Positions 1 to 12,300 are shown, numbered from the stretch's first letter. The stretch is DNA of 64,000 bases from Anaeramoeba flamelloides (GCA_027625915.1 JANTQA010000047.1:7564001-7628000), one strand, 5' to 3'. The notes: generated by a model not told the origin, from the sequence alone. Made by a program: numbers and translations.

Positions 1-1997
1 CTGATAAAGTTATTTTGTTAAAGATCAAATAATAAAAAAGTTTTCCAATTCTTATTTTGATTTTTTATTTCATGAATATCTTCAAATAACTTTAGTATCA
101 TGGGAAGGAGTACCCAAACAAAATAAAAAATAATTTGAAAAAGTCCAAATTTTAAAAAATAAACAAAAAAAACCTATTATTATCATTATTAACAAAGAAG
201 TGTAAATTAAACCCTTTACAGATTTAGGTTTTCATTTTCTTTCAAAAATTTAAATTATAATCATAAATTTCATGATTGTTTATTCAAAAAAATAATTCCA
301 AACTATTTCGATTTATAATTAATTCATACCATTTTTTTAGTTCAATTTATTCAGAAAAATTGATGTAAAATTTACTTTTTAAGGACATAAGCATAAAAAA
401 AACCCAATATTTTCTATTATCACTTCTGTTCTTCTTATTATCCTAAATGAAAAAAATTATTTTACGTTTGTATTTCATAGTAATAATATTATTTAAACAA
501 TTAATAAATATACCTGAATTTTGGAAATAGTTAAGAACTTGATAGATAAATGACATTATTTAAATGAATTTGAGAAAATAAGAAATCTATTATCCTTGAT
601 AGAGTGATATTTATTACACAAGGATAGAAACAATATTTTACTTATTTTCGAAAAAATATGCCAAATTATATGATTTATTTTTTCCTTGAAGCGATGGATA
701 TCTTTAAGAAAAAAATAAGATTTAATAGACAATATAAATATCTCTAGAAAATTGGGTATTTTTTTTAAAAATTTTTTTTGCATAAATTTCAAAAAAAAAA
801 TAACATGATTTATTTTTTAATTGATATTTTGATAATTATGTGGATTTATAAAATGCGGTGATTTGTATCTATTCTCAAGGGTTAATTTACCATCGTTATT
901 TAAGTGATTACCATGATTTAATAAACCATTCTTGTGAATTCAAAAATATTTTGTCAAATCGATTATTAATGGGGTTTCTCACAGATACAATAAATAAAAA
1001 TATAATGAAAAGGTTTTGTGATTTTAAATTCAATAAAGAGTTGATAATAAAGCAAAAACTTTGGAAAATGAGAGTAAAAATTATTCAACAAAGGGTGTAG
1101 TTAAAAAATAATAGAAAAGAACTTGTTTTCTCTGAATTTGAAATTATTCATATTCCATTCAAAAATATACTCGTTTTCTATGTACAAAGATATTTATTGA
1201 TTCAAAAGAATATTGAGGACAGAGATATGTCTAAAATTTAATGTTTATGGTTTTTTTTCTCCAAAATTTGTCCTTTGGGTCAAAATATTTTTTATACTCC
1301 CCAAATTTGTAAGTTCCCTTTAAAGCCCTAGTACTAGTAAAAAAGCAAAAAATTGCTATTTTTTTTTTCATTTTTTTTAAATAAACTTTTTGGAATATCT
1401 TTAAGTTATAGTTTTGAACCATATATTTGGCTAGGTTTAAATACTCATCATTTTTATATTTCAGTCAAAATTTTTTTCATGGGGTTTTTGAAAAAGGAGA
1501 TTGAAAAAAATGACAAAAAAATATGGCGATTTTTTGCTTTTATACTGGTACTGGGGCATGAATAAAGTTTGAAACTAAAACCTAGCTGCTACATCTATTC
1601 ATATTAAATTATTTTTCAGTCACCATATAACTCTACCTCAAGTATCTCTGAAACCTTGAAAATATTCTGATTATAACCCGCTTCAAAAAAATTAATTTTA
1701 ATTGTCTATTGTTTTCTTTGGATCTTCATTAAAGTTCTGGTATCACAAACCGTTTTAATAAAAATCCATAAAAAACCAAAACTTTCCAATTTAATGTCTT
1801 AACTTTTATTGTCATCATTTTTATTGTTTAAAGAATTGTATTGTGAATACTATAGAATAAATAATATGAGGGATAATGAAAAAAAATTAAACAAAATTAA
1901 TAAGGTAAAAAGAAGAAAAAACCATAAAGAAAATCATTTTTTGTAATTTTTGAGAACTTTTTTCTATTGCCTTTCAAAATACCTATCTTTCTGGCAA
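1..1997. other. Gene-free AT-rich stretch upstream of the PMT gene
   Basis: No coding region could be supported. Short open frames (for example 858-1100) are A/T-rich, lack family motifs and do not continue through plausible splice sites. The only structured item is a short inverted-repeat element at 1320-1562, listed separately. The promoter of the following gene should lie at the right end, but no convincing motif was seen in such A/T-rich sequence. Confidence 0.6.
1320..1562. mobile_element. MITE-like element, about 243 bp
   Basis: The left end (TTAAAGCCCTAGTACTAGTA, then AAAAAGCAAAAAAT) and the reverse complement of the right end (TTCATGCCCCAGTACCAGTA, then TAAAAGCAAAAAAT) match over about 60 bp with a few mismatches. 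The interior has no coding capacity. A short element with long terminal inverted repeats fits a non-autonomous DNA transposon. No second copy was recognised in the window, so the family assignment is open. Confidence 0.6.
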
Positions 1998-4900
1998 ATG
2001 AAAAAGGAAAAAAAACCAAATCTGTACAGCAAGAAATTCCAAAGTCTGTGTGACCTTAGTCAAAAGTGCGATTTTAATCTTGAAAAGACACAAAAAGCAC
2101 ATGACTCATTAACCTTTGTTCATTTTTCCCTTGACATTGTCTTTGCACTTGTGATCTTTATTGTGTCCTTATACACACGGTTTTGGAGGCTGTCTGAACC
2201 AAACCAGGTGGTGTTTGATGAAGTGCATTTTGGAGGGTTCATAAACAAATTTTTAAAAGGTGATTACTTTTTCGATATCCACCCGCCTTTGGCAAAATTA
2301 ATACATGCAAGTCTTGCCAAGGCATGCCACCTAACACCAGACTTTGGCTATTCAAATATTGGGGACGAGTATCCCGAGGGGTATTCCTATATGTGCATCC
2401 GTAGCGCCGATGCTTTGATCTCGTCCTTCATTGCACCGATTTTTTATTACACACTGCGTACAATTGGCATCAGCGTACCTGTTTCGATCCTGACGGGATT
2501 AATGATGGCCTTTGAAAATGCAACCATTGTGGAGTCTCGTATGATTGTCACAGACTCCTTTCTGTTTTTCTTTGTTGCACTTACAATTTTCTTTGATGTG
2601 CATGCTTCAAAGCTCAGGCCAAGATCAAAAAACTGGTATTTTTTTTTGACACTCACTGGCCTTTCCGCGGGTTGTGCGTTTAGCATAAAATTAACTTCTG
2701 GTGGCCTATTGATTGCTTTGGGAATTTTGCATATCATCCGATCCATTAACGAAATAGAGCTCGGTTCATTGAACATCAAGCGGTTGTTCAATAATGTGAA
2801 AACACGTGCAATTATATTATTAGCTATGGTATCTTCGATACTCCTCATGAGCTGGTATTTCCATTTTGGATTACTCCCTTATAAAACAGAGGATACCGAT
2901 TCAATGTCAGACAAATTTAAAGCAGGATTTGTCGATACGAATACCAATATAATACCACATTCTGTTGGGTCTTCTTCCTTTTTTTCCAAAGTTGTAGAAT
3001 TAAATGTGAGAATGCACTCTCAAAACATGAGAATTGGTAGCCAACACCCTTACGGATCAGTTTGGTATGAATGGCCTTTCCACACTTGTACTGCTTTAAG
3101 GTAATTTAATTTGTGTTTTTTTTTTTTTTTTTACTTTTATCTCTCTTGCTTATCTTTTTACATTTTATTTTCTCCTTATTTGGCAAGCAAATACTGGTAA
3201 ATTAATAATACCTCCTCTTTCATTTTCAATTTAATTGTTACTGATAAATTCAAATAGGGGTCTGAAAATTTTTAATTCGTTTTCCATTTTACAAATTTTT
3301 ACCCTTAGCTATGAATAAAGCATTTTATAACTTTAAATCTTCAGAAACTTTGTAAAATTAGTTAGTCTTTGAAATATTCCGACCGAAAGAACTGTTTGAA
3401 AAGTTGAGTTGATAGATTTACAAAAATGGAAATTGGATAAATAGTTTATTAAATGTGTTTGAATTTATCAGTATTAATTCAAAGTATTTTGTCTTATCAA
3501 AATACTAAGAATACCTTGGGTTTTCTTTTCAATATCAATGAAATCTAAAATGTAAATTGAGAATTTTTTATTATTTTCAATTTTTAAATTTACTCAGCCA
3601 TTTGTGGAAAAAAAGTAAATCTGGGAAAAAAAGTTCAACACGTTTTTTAATTGGGAACCTTAATAGAAACTGCAAACGTCAAGTGAGATCAATTAAAAGA
3701 AGAAAATAAATTAACTTTATTGAATAATCCATTATATTATTATCAAATAAACTAACACAAGTTATATCTTCTTTCTTGGATAAAAGTCTGAGAAGCTTTT
3801 GGAGATCTAAAAAACAGTTAATTTTTTCAACAAATTTTGAATACAAACCTCAAAGTTTTAATCACACACTATACGATCACCTATAAGGCACAAAATAATT
3901 ACAACAAGGTCTAAAAAAAAAAAGTCAATAATGCACAAAAAATGATTGGCAATAATAACACACCATCTTTTTTTTTTTTTTAAGGGACTAATCTCTATTA
4001 CATTTTTTTAGGTAAATTTAATAGAGATTTAGGATTTTTTTTTGCCAATTACTTAGATTTGAAATCAAAGTTAAAAACTTCTTTGTATAGTAATGAAATG
4101 TCGATAAATAACATTCATTAAATTTAGTTATTTTTTTTATAGAAATAAAAAATTTTTCATTTTTTTCACTTTTTTGAAAGTTGATTTTTTTCAACTTTTT
4201 GCAAAAATACAAAAAATAAAAAAAAATATGAGCAAGAAAGCAAAACCTTTTTGTGTTGGTTGAAGACCTACAAAAAATAATTTGAAAAATAAATCTGAAA
4301 AGCTTTTTTTTTGGATTTACATGAAAAGCAGTTTGATTCAAAAAATATACAATATATGCTTTACTCAAAATAAAAGATTTGTTTCTTTTTCGTGTACCAT
4401 TCTTTTTTTTCATGAATCTACTTTTTGAGTTTACATTCTTTTGTTTTTGTTGAATTTGAAGTTTTTTTAAGTGTTCCCAAATTACCATCCCAAAAGTTTT
4501 TGTCAGAGTCAAAAAAAATAAAAGAAAAAAATAAAAACTATTTTTTTAAAAAGTAATTATTGATAAAACAAATTGAGTTCTTTATAGAGTCAAGTTGGAT
4601 GAAGAGAAGTGAAGGAGAAAATATTCACCAGTTTTAAATTATTTTTTCGTTTTTAAAAATGAGAATAAATATTAATTTTGAGAAAATAATTAAATCAAGA
4701 TTAAAATTTTCCTTTTTGTTATTTTATCTTTCTTTTATTAAAAAAAATTTAAAATTCACTGTTTTTGGCTAATTGAAAAAAATTAAAAAAAAAAATAAGA
4801 ACTAAAAGTTCTAAGATTGAAAAAAACTGTTTTTTATCAATTTTAAACATATTTCTAGATAAGGATTCCTTATTTAGAAATTGGTCAAAAAAAAAATTAA

Positions 4901-6015
4901 TAGAGACTAGTCCCTTCAACACTTTCAAAAGCCCAAAATTAATTAAAAGTATCATAACAATCTTCATATTTTATTTTTCAAAATTTTACTAGTTAAAAAA
5001 AATATTAAACTCATCACCTATTGATATACAGAACTAATACATCTATTCATTAGGTGGCAAGATTTAGGCGAATGATATCTTACGTGATTCTGTTTCGCCA
5101 AAATTTACCTTTTTAGTTTATTTTACCTCGAATGAGGTATTCCTTTTCCTCCAAAATGGCTCTATTTTTTTTAGTAATTTTTAGAATTAATAATACAGAA
5201 TAATAATAATAAGAGAGAGAGAAAATAAGTAGAATAATAATTCAAATAAAAAAAATATTACTCTGTCATTCATCTACAAATTTTTATAATAACAATAATC
5301 CCTTTTTTTTTATTTTAAGATTTATGATTTCTTCTATATTGCTTTTTCAATAATTAATTTATATATATATATACGCGTGTGTATTATTTTTTTATATTAA
5401 TTCTCCAATTACCCGTCAAACAGGCTTTGGGATACAAAAGTTGAGCAAACAGAAGCGGGGTGTAGTCGTTCAATGTATTGTATTGGTAATTTCGTCGTAT
5501 GGTGGTTTTCAGCAACTGGCGCTATTATTGGAATCTTATTTTTAATTTTTAAAGGCATTCTTATCATTTCACCAAATATTATTCAACAAGAAAAAATATA
5601 TCGGGAATATCAAAAAAAGGATGCAAATGGCAAAATACACTATTATTTAAGAAATATTTATTTTTATGGCCAAAACAACTATTTCAAGCACATCCTCAGT
5701 TCCTTTGGTGATACTTTAGGATTCTTGGTCACAGGATATATTTTATCACTTTTACCATTTGTTTTCATCACAAGGGATACTTGGCTATACCACTACATAC
5801 CACCTTTAATTTTTGCAATTTTAATTTTTGGTGTTGTGCTGGATATGATTCTCCGTGTTTTTGTACCAATCAAATTGATAAAAATTTCCCTTTTAATCAT
5901 TTTACTTTCAGCAGTGTATTTTGGTTGGCATTTCTTACGACCTCTAGTTTATGCTATAACTTTTGATGATCCAGATTTTCAAAAACGATTCATGTTTATG
6001 AGTTGGAGACCTTAA
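1998..6015 (+). CDS. Protein O-mannosyltransferase (PMT family, GT39), lacking MIR domain
   Basis: Exons are 1998-3100 and 5424-6015 (564 aa); the intron 3101-5423 runs from AAG|GTAATT to AAACAG|GC and the split codon becomes AGG. The product is a multi-pass ER membrane enzyme moving mannose from dolichyl-phosphate-mannose to Ser/Thr. Visible PMT signatures are FDEVHFGGF with the catalytic Asp74-Glu75, DIHPPLAKL, ESRMIVTDS, SQHPYGSVWYEWPF, then YCIGNFVVWW across the exon join, and a C-terminal WLYHYIPPL block with several hydrophobic helices. ATG 1998 is the first in-frame ATG; the frame extends upstream to 1950 only by a TTG. Eukaryotic PMTs usually have 700-900 aa with a lumenal MIR domain between the two membrane halves. 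Here the first half passes directly into the HPY...WPF segment, as in bacterial PMTs. Family is sure; the exact donor/acceptor is very likely. Confidence 0.9.
3982..4916. mobile_element. TIR element inside the PMT intron, about 935 bp
   Basis: The ends AAGGGACTAATCTCTATTA (left) and AAGGGACTAGTCTCTATTA (reverse complement of right) are nearly identical and face inward. The interior is A/T-rich; its open frames (4018-4512 and the 3' part near 4749 on the minus strand) show no transposase motif. It lies wholly in the 2.3-kb intron of the mannosyltransferase gene and accounts for about 40% of it. It is probably a non-autonomous DNA transposon. Confidence 0.55.
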
Positions 6016-8741
6016 TGTATTTATTATTTATTTTTATAATAATAAAATTTTTAAAAAATTAAATGACTTTTTGAAAATTATATTTGAAAATTTTTCTTGT
6101 AATTTCTTAAAAAGAATTAATTGAGAAAAATATTTTTTCAAATTAGAAGAAATTTTAATATTTAATAAAAAAATATTGATTAAATTCAATAAATTATATT
6201 TTTACTTCATATTCTTTTTCATAATAATGTTTACAATAAAAATTCGAAAAATTGAAGGGTAAAAAAATTTGTTTTGAAAATTGTATTTTTGCTTTTGTAA
6301 ATTGAAATTCTTGATACTAGTTAGATACAAATACCTTACAAAGGTACTGAACAAAAAAAAAAAAATATTATCAAATTAACAAAATGAAAAACCAATGATC
6401 AAAAAGTGTATCACCTGAAGATATCATATCAAATACGCTCAGCCTAAAGGCATCGATGAATAAAAAAATGAAAAAAAAAATTAAAATCACTCTGATTTAA
6501 TATTTTTCTATCATATGAAGTACTTACATGCATTGTTTTGAGATTTCCTTACTTTAAAGAAAAAGAATTTTGGATGTTATTGAATTTATTCTATATCTTT
6601 TCTGTAAATTTATCTTTTTATTTCTATCTGGGGTCAGCAATTAACGTTGGTCTCACATTATTGCGGAACTTCTTTAAGACTGTTTGTTTATATAAGACAT
6701 TTGAAAAACTATGTCTGGTCGTTTAAGTCCTCTGATATTAATTCAAAAATCCTTATTTTTTCATGCTTAATCAGCTGATAATTAATTTTATTAATTAAAT
6801 GTTGAAGAATAAAAAAATTAAATGTAGACAGATTTAGAACCATGAATCTAGAAACTATTTTCCAAAAATATTGAATCAGTTTTCAATCTTATTGGGGGTT
6901 GATGTGTTCATTTTATCTCATATTCTTATTAAATTTATATTTTCTATTTTTTGGATTAGATCTTTTTTTAAATTTCTAAATTTTTGTTTTGCTTTTTCAA
7001 ATATTTTTATCAAACAGAAGCCAAAATTAGAAGTATTACTTCAAAAGATTAAAGTACTAGGAATTTAATTCTTGAAATCAAAAAAACAGCGAAAAGATAT
7101 TTAACGGAAAGAATTAGAAAAATTGAGAAAAAATTTCAATCTGATTTAGAATTATAATATTTTTCAATTTGGTGGGAAATAAATAATTATCAACTTGAAA
7201 TAATAAATATAATAAATATAAATCTCCAAGGAGAAGAATTCCAAAAATATCCTATTTTCTTGAACCAAAACTAGAATTAGATGAATTGAATGAATATAGG
7301 ATTTTAAATTCATTCTAATTATTCCTAGAAATAATAAGTATTTGTTATAGCAATAATTTTCCAATAAATGGTTTTTCTATAAGAATTAAAAATAAAACCT
7401 AATAAAGAAGAAGCAATTTTTTCAAATGGTGCAGATTAGATCAAGAAATAAATGAATTTTTTTTTCTTTTTTCTTGATAAATTTTTTGATTATAATGATT
7501 TCCATTTTTAATTGGTATGAAAATATATTATATTAGGATATCTGATATATTCTCATATTTATTCAAATATAAATGTATTTGATGAAATAAATGTTTTGAA
7601 TTATTCTGTTTTATATAAAATGCGACATTCGAAATTTGGTAAAATGTATTTACTCCCTTAAGGTTTACAATCCCTGGAATTTCAAAATAGATTATCTAGT
7701 AAAGATTGTCTTGTGTTGTGTTTCGCCACTTCTTAGTTGGTTCTAATCTGATGGATCTTGTGTTTGGTATCGGTTTTTAAGAGTGGTTCAAAATGGCAAT
7801 TTTTGACAATTTATTTGTTTTTTCCAAAAATCAGAATTGAAGAGTGTAAGAATAATAGATTGGTTGGTGATTAAAAATAAATTTTTGAATTATGGGTTGG
7901 AAAAAAAAATTTTAATTACTTTTTAGTCAATTGACTAAATGAAAAAAAAAATTTTTTTATAATAAAAGCTCCAAATATAGCAAACCTAATTAAAAAAATT
8001 TCAATCAACAACCCAGAAAATCGAATTTTTTTTAAAAACTTTTCTTCAAATATATTTGTCTTACACTCTTTAATCTGGATTTCGGAAAAAAAAAAAATAA
8101 ATTGTCAAAAATTGCCAATTTGAACAACTCTTAAAATCCATACCAAACACAAGATCGATCAGATTAGAACCAAATTAACAAGTCACTACACCCAACACAA
8201 GATATTCTATTTTCAAATTTCAGGGATTATAAGCCTTAAAAAGGATAATTCCTTTCTCATAAAGTTGATAAAGGGTTTTTAGATCCAATTTTTCTTAGAA
8301 CTACAATTTTGGGGAAATTAGTGTTATATTACCTTTGGGAATAAAAATAAATCAGGTTTAATCATCCCTTCAACCAGTGTTGATACAGAAATTCAAGACC
8401 TTTAAAGGAAAAGATCAGTACTTCTGTTTTCATACTTATTTTCAAACTTGAAGATTAAATTATTAAAAAACAAATTATTGCTCTGAGTATCATTTAGGGT
8501 TGGGGAAAGGAGATTTTGTTATGGTTTAAAAAAAACTCAAATGTAAGGATTAAGAATTAATGAATTTTATCTGAATTTCTAAAACTGTTCAAATGCACAC
8601 TGATCAGTAATTTATTAAAACCAATTATTCTTTGAGCCATCTATCGTATAAAAAACATTTAAAAAAAATTACGTAATATTAATTATTTCCAAAACAGGTT
8701 AACATTTTTTCTTGTTTTCTTGTTTTAAATATCTATTGAGA
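6016..8741. other. Intergenic region with a foldback element
   Basis: This lies between the mannosyltransferase stop and the NOP53-like start. Open frames near 6538-6726 and 6871-7068 are low-complexity and unsupported. The only clear structure is the long inverted repeat at 7656-8246. Both flanking genes point rightward, so the first part holds the PMT 3' UTR and the last part the NOP53 promoter; no specific signal was resolved. Confidence 0.6.
7656..8246. mobile_element. Foldback element, copy 1 (arms about 250 bp)
   Basis: The left arm (from CCCTTAAGGTTTACAATCCC) and the reverse complement of the right arm (TTTAAGGCTTATAATCCC onwards) match over most of the element, including shared blocks TCTTGTGTT, GGTTCTAATCTGAT, GATCTTGTGTTTGGTAT and GGCAATTTTTGACAATTTA. 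The centre is short. A related copy with the same internal words sits at 40486-41056. No coding capacity. A transcript of it could fold into a long hairpin. Confidence 0.75.
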
Positions 8742-10172
8742 ATGTCTCGTAATAAACGAAAAAAAAGAAAGTGGAGAAAGGTTGAAATTAATCAAAGCGC
8801 TTTATCAAAAAACAAAGGAAATAAGAAATCCAATAAAAAAGGAAATGAGTTTGGATCAATAAAAGATTCGGAACTTTTTTTTGAGGATCTTGATGATGAA
8901 ATAAAGACAAATAAGATCCAAACCGAATCTGGAAAGGGAACAAAAAAATTTTTAAGTCAGCACAAAAGAGAGAAACACAAAAACAAAATTATGGATTATG
9001 AAAAAAGAATAAACAAAACTTCACCAATTAACAAAAATAAAACAAGAATAGAAATAGAAAAAGAAAAAGAAAGAGAAAAAACAATAAAAGAAGAAAAACC
9101 GAAACAACAAAAAAAGAAAAAACAAACAAAAAAAGAACAAGAACAAAAAAAGAAAAAAGACAAAGAGAATAAAAAAAAAAAGAAGCAAGTTCAAAATCCA
9201 AAACCAAAAAAAGCAAAAAACACAAAAGCAAAAGAAAAAAAAATTGTTTCGATTTGGGGCTTTGATGATGATCAAAAAAAAACTGGTAAAAAAAAAAAAA
9301 ATAACAATTGGCAAAGATTTGGTAAAAATAGAAAATTCAAGACTCACAGAACTGAATTGCCAGATCCAGGTCAAAGCTATAATCCTGATCCAGAAGAACA
9401 TAAGAAATTTGTCGAAAAGATTGAAAAACAAAAACAAATTTTAAGGAATCGTGCAAAAAAGGCGAGTACTGTACCCAAAATATTTGATCGATATGTCCAT
9501 GAAGAAAACAAAAATAAAGAAAAGAGTGATAAGACGAATAATAATCAGAATAAAAACAAAACTAATAACAAGAAGAAGAATAAGAATAAGAATAAGAATG
9601 AGGATAAAAAGAATAATAACACCAAGAAAAACCATTTGGGGAAACAACAACCAGATGAAAAGAAACCAAAAATTGAAAAAGAAATAATATTAGGTAATGT
9701 GTGGGTTATTTCAGAGCATGACACTGACAAAATTAACAAGGAATTAGAAAAAAAAATCAAGAAGAAGAGAGATAAGAATAGAAGAAGAAGAGAGATCAAG
9801 AAGAAAATGAAAGAATTTCATTCAAAAAAAAATATCCCAAGTCGCAAAAGACAGCATCTGAAAAAAAAAAACGATAAAAAGTTAAACATCGATAAATTGA
9901 TCGAGAATGAAAAAAATTCAAACAAAAAGAAAAAGAGACGACTCTTAAAATCTAATCAAGGATTAAACAGTATTAAAGGCTGGCACGAAATTGAACCCGT
10001 CGCCAAATTAGATTCAAATAACATTTCTTTGCTTTCTGTACAAAACCAAACAAATTTGGCTACTGACCATCTTCGTCAATTGAGAGGGAAAAGAATAACA
10101 GAACCAAGAGTAAAAAAAGAAAAAAAATTCTATAAAGTTAATACTAATATAAATGGCCATTTACTATTTTAG
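8742..10172 (+). CDS. NOP53 / GLTSCR2-like ribosome biogenesis factor
   Basis: A single-exon gene for 476 aa starting at ATG 8742 (MSRNKRKKRK); the open frame extends 30 bases upstream only through a TTG. It is extremely lysine-rich, with KEKE, KKNK and poly-K runs between short conserved islands. The islands fit the Nop53 family (PF07767): a SIWGFDDD segment, a PDPGQSYNPDPEEHKKF block at about residue 206 (family pattern G-x-SYNP....H), and a C-terminal block with LRQLRGKRITEPR and KFYKV resembling the family's LQ+R..IEPR..K.+YK. Residues 45-49 (LFFED) fit the arch-interacting motif LFxxD by which Nop53 recruits the RNA helicase Mtr4 and exosome to pre-60S particles. Expected in the nucleolus, in 60S maturation. 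The low-complexity spacers evolve quickly, so only the islands support the call. Confidence 0.75.
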   Translation: MSRNKRKKRKWRKVEINQSALSKNKGNKKSNKKGNEFGSIKDSELFFEDLDDEIKTNKIQTESGKGTKKFLSQHKREKHKNKIMDYEKRINKTSPINKNKTRIEIEKEKEREKTIKEEKPKQQKKKKQTKKEQEQKKKKDKENKKKKKQVQNPKPKKAKNTKAKEKKIVSIWGFDDDQKKTGKKKKNNNWQRFGKNRKFKTHRTELPDPGQSYNPDPEEHKKFVEKIEKQKQILRNRAKKASTVPKIFDRYVHEENKNKEKSDKTNNNQNKNKTNNKKKNKNKNKNEDKKNNNTKKNHLGKQQPDEKKPKIEKEIILGNVWVISEHDTDKINKELEKKIKKKRDKNRRRREIKKKMKEFHSKKNIPSRKRQHLKKKNDKKLNIDKLIENEKNSNKKKKRRLLKSNQGLNSIKGWHEIEPVAKLDSNNISLLSVQNQTNLATDHLRQLRGKRITEPRVKKEKKFYKVNTNINGHLLF

Positions 10173-10539
10173 AAAGGAGATCATTTTTATATGATTTTGT
10201 TTATGGCTTGCTTACAATTTAATTTAATCTTGAATATTTTATTAATAATATCATATTATTTATTTTGTTTTTTTTTTTTTTTTTTTTTTTTTTGCTTTTT
10301 TGTTTTTTAATGTAAAAGATTAAATGACAAGTTTTTGAAAAATTTTTTCAAAAAATTTACATAGAACACAAAAAAATATTCATATAAAAATGATAGACAA
10401 TAATTTTTTTTTTTTTTTTTTTTTTATATAATTTTCGTTGTTCTGATTTTATGAGAAACGATAAAATGGGTTTGGTATGATCATAGATTAATTGATGATC
10501 TCTTTTTCAATTCACGATCAAGCTGAAAAAATGCGATTA

Positions 10540-10645
10540 ATATTAATAAATCTCAATATTCAATAATATCCTGATAATATATACAAATCACAATATTCTA
10601 TAAATTTTGATAATTGTCAAAATATCCTGTTAAAAAATTAATCAA
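10540..10645. repeat. Dispersed repeat shared with 42290-42420
   Basis: Words such as CAATAATATCCTGATAATATA, then ACAAATCACAATATTCTA, then ATAATTGTCAAAATATC occur in the same order and orientation near 42295-42415. Coding is not indicated. The two copies are fragments of an unidentified repeat family. Confidence 0.5.
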
Positions 10646-11445
10646 GTTACATTTTCCTGCGCTAGGGGGAAAAAAATTACAAAAAATACAATATCTACAA
10701 AGATGATTTAATTAGCTTATACTTTAGATCAACTTCTTGACTCCTGCTTACTCTTTCAATTTTGGTTATTTTCAAATTGTGAATTCTGATTGTTGGTTAT
10801 TCAAAATCACTTTTTATGATGACGAAAGAGTTCATAATTATTAAAATTAGAAGAGTTGAGGATAAATCAAATTTGTGAATTTTATGTAGAACAAGTATAA
10901 CAGCTTTAACTATTTTTTTTAAAAAAAGTGAAAATTAGAGTAGTATTATAATCATCTGACCCATCCAATTTGAATGTTTTTAACAAAAAATAATATTAAA
11001 AAATATTGGTTGTAAATTTGGAGATTAAATTAATCAATTTGGCTGAGGTTGGTAATTTAAAAATGATTCTTCGAAATTTTGGAATAGTGAAAAATTTTCA
11101 AAAATATTAAAAAAAAATTGATAGAATTTTATCCTTTTTTTATTATTTATTTACCAGAATAAAATTCAGAATATATTATTTGTTTATTTTGTATTTTATG
11201 TTGATTATTGGTATTAACTAGCCAGTTTCAAATAATAAATCTTTAAATTTTGTTCATTTCCTAATAATAGGCTGATTATAATTCATTCGTGGTGGTTTTA
11301 AAAATAAAACCTATCGGAAATTATAATCAGAATATTTTTTTTATTCAATTTCATTAAAATAATGTCTATTTGTTTTTTTTTTTTTGAAAAATAATCTAAA
11401 AATTTGATAAAAAAACCTTTTTTCAGTGAATATTTATCTTGGATA

Positions 11446-12300
11446 TTTCGAGAAAAAAATCTTTGTTAGATAATACTCTACTTATTCAGATTTTTATTGG
11501 TTTTTTCTCTTTTTTTGTTTTTTTTTAGAAATAAATATCCGAGTTTTTGGTTAATTTCTCTAAATATAATAAAATAGAAGACACCTATTGATAGTAGAAA
11601 TTTGATTTTTCTCTAAAAATTATTTCATACGTTATATTTTTTATTAAACAAAAATAAAATTCAAAAGGTGTTGTTAATAGCTAGTTTTATTTATTTTTAG
11701 ATTTTAAAAAGGGATGAATAAATAACTTTAAAAATGTTGTAGGTATAGGAATGGGTTTTTTAGTTGAGAGTAATTACTCTATAATACTTTTATTAAGAAT
11801 CCAATATTTTTTTCTAGCTTTAAAGATCTAAAAAAAATGAATAAAAAAACTTTTTTATTTTTTTTTTTTATTCTTTTTTGAATTGTATATCTTAACCTTG
11901 AAGACCCTAACATCTCAAAAATAATAATTAACACAATTTGATTCATTTTTTCAACAAAAAGCAAAATATTTTTCAATCTATGTTCCATAAATATAACTCT
12001 ATCAAGAAAAATATTTTGATTATTATCTAAAATTTGTACAAATCATGGCAGTTAAATTTTTTTAAAGCTAAGTAAAAAAAATGACTAAAAATGACCAATT
12101 TTAAAGAGAGATTTAAATTGTTTATTTCAAGGAAAAATTATCTTTGTTAAATAATACTCTACTGATTTACAGTATTATTGAAATTTTGAATTTTTTTTTA
12201 TAATTATTATTTTTTGTCATTTCTCCCCTTGATATCCTGATCGCTTTAACAAAAAATAACTCTAGTTATCGATTTTTCTAAAATACAATTCTATAAAAGA
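11446..12300. repeat. Pair of diverged direct repeats about 670 bp apart
   Basis: The block at about 11446-11650 and the block at about 12116-12300 share ATCTTTGTTAGATAATACTCTACT (second copy with small changes) and a following segment ending in a tract like AAAATAGAAGACACC / ATTCTATAAAAGATGTACC. They may be an old tandem duplication or two insertions of one element. The match is partial and was judged by eye. Confidence 0.35.

Noticed and set aside
858-1100. 80-codon open frame upstream of the mannosyltransferase gene
   Set aside because: No family similarity, no splice signals and A/T-driven composition.
1950-1997. Extended N-terminus of the mannosyltransferase
   Set aside because: It would need a TTG start; the first in-frame ATG is at 1998 and the family N-terminus is variable.
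4018-4512. 164-codon minus-strand open frame in the PMT intron
   Set aside because: It lies inside a TIR element, is low-complexity (F, K, N, I) and shows no transposase or host motif.
9021-9799. Antisense open frames across the NOP53-like gene
   Set aside because: They are complements of lysine-rich codons and read as poly-F/L/V; the plus strand carries the conserved islands.
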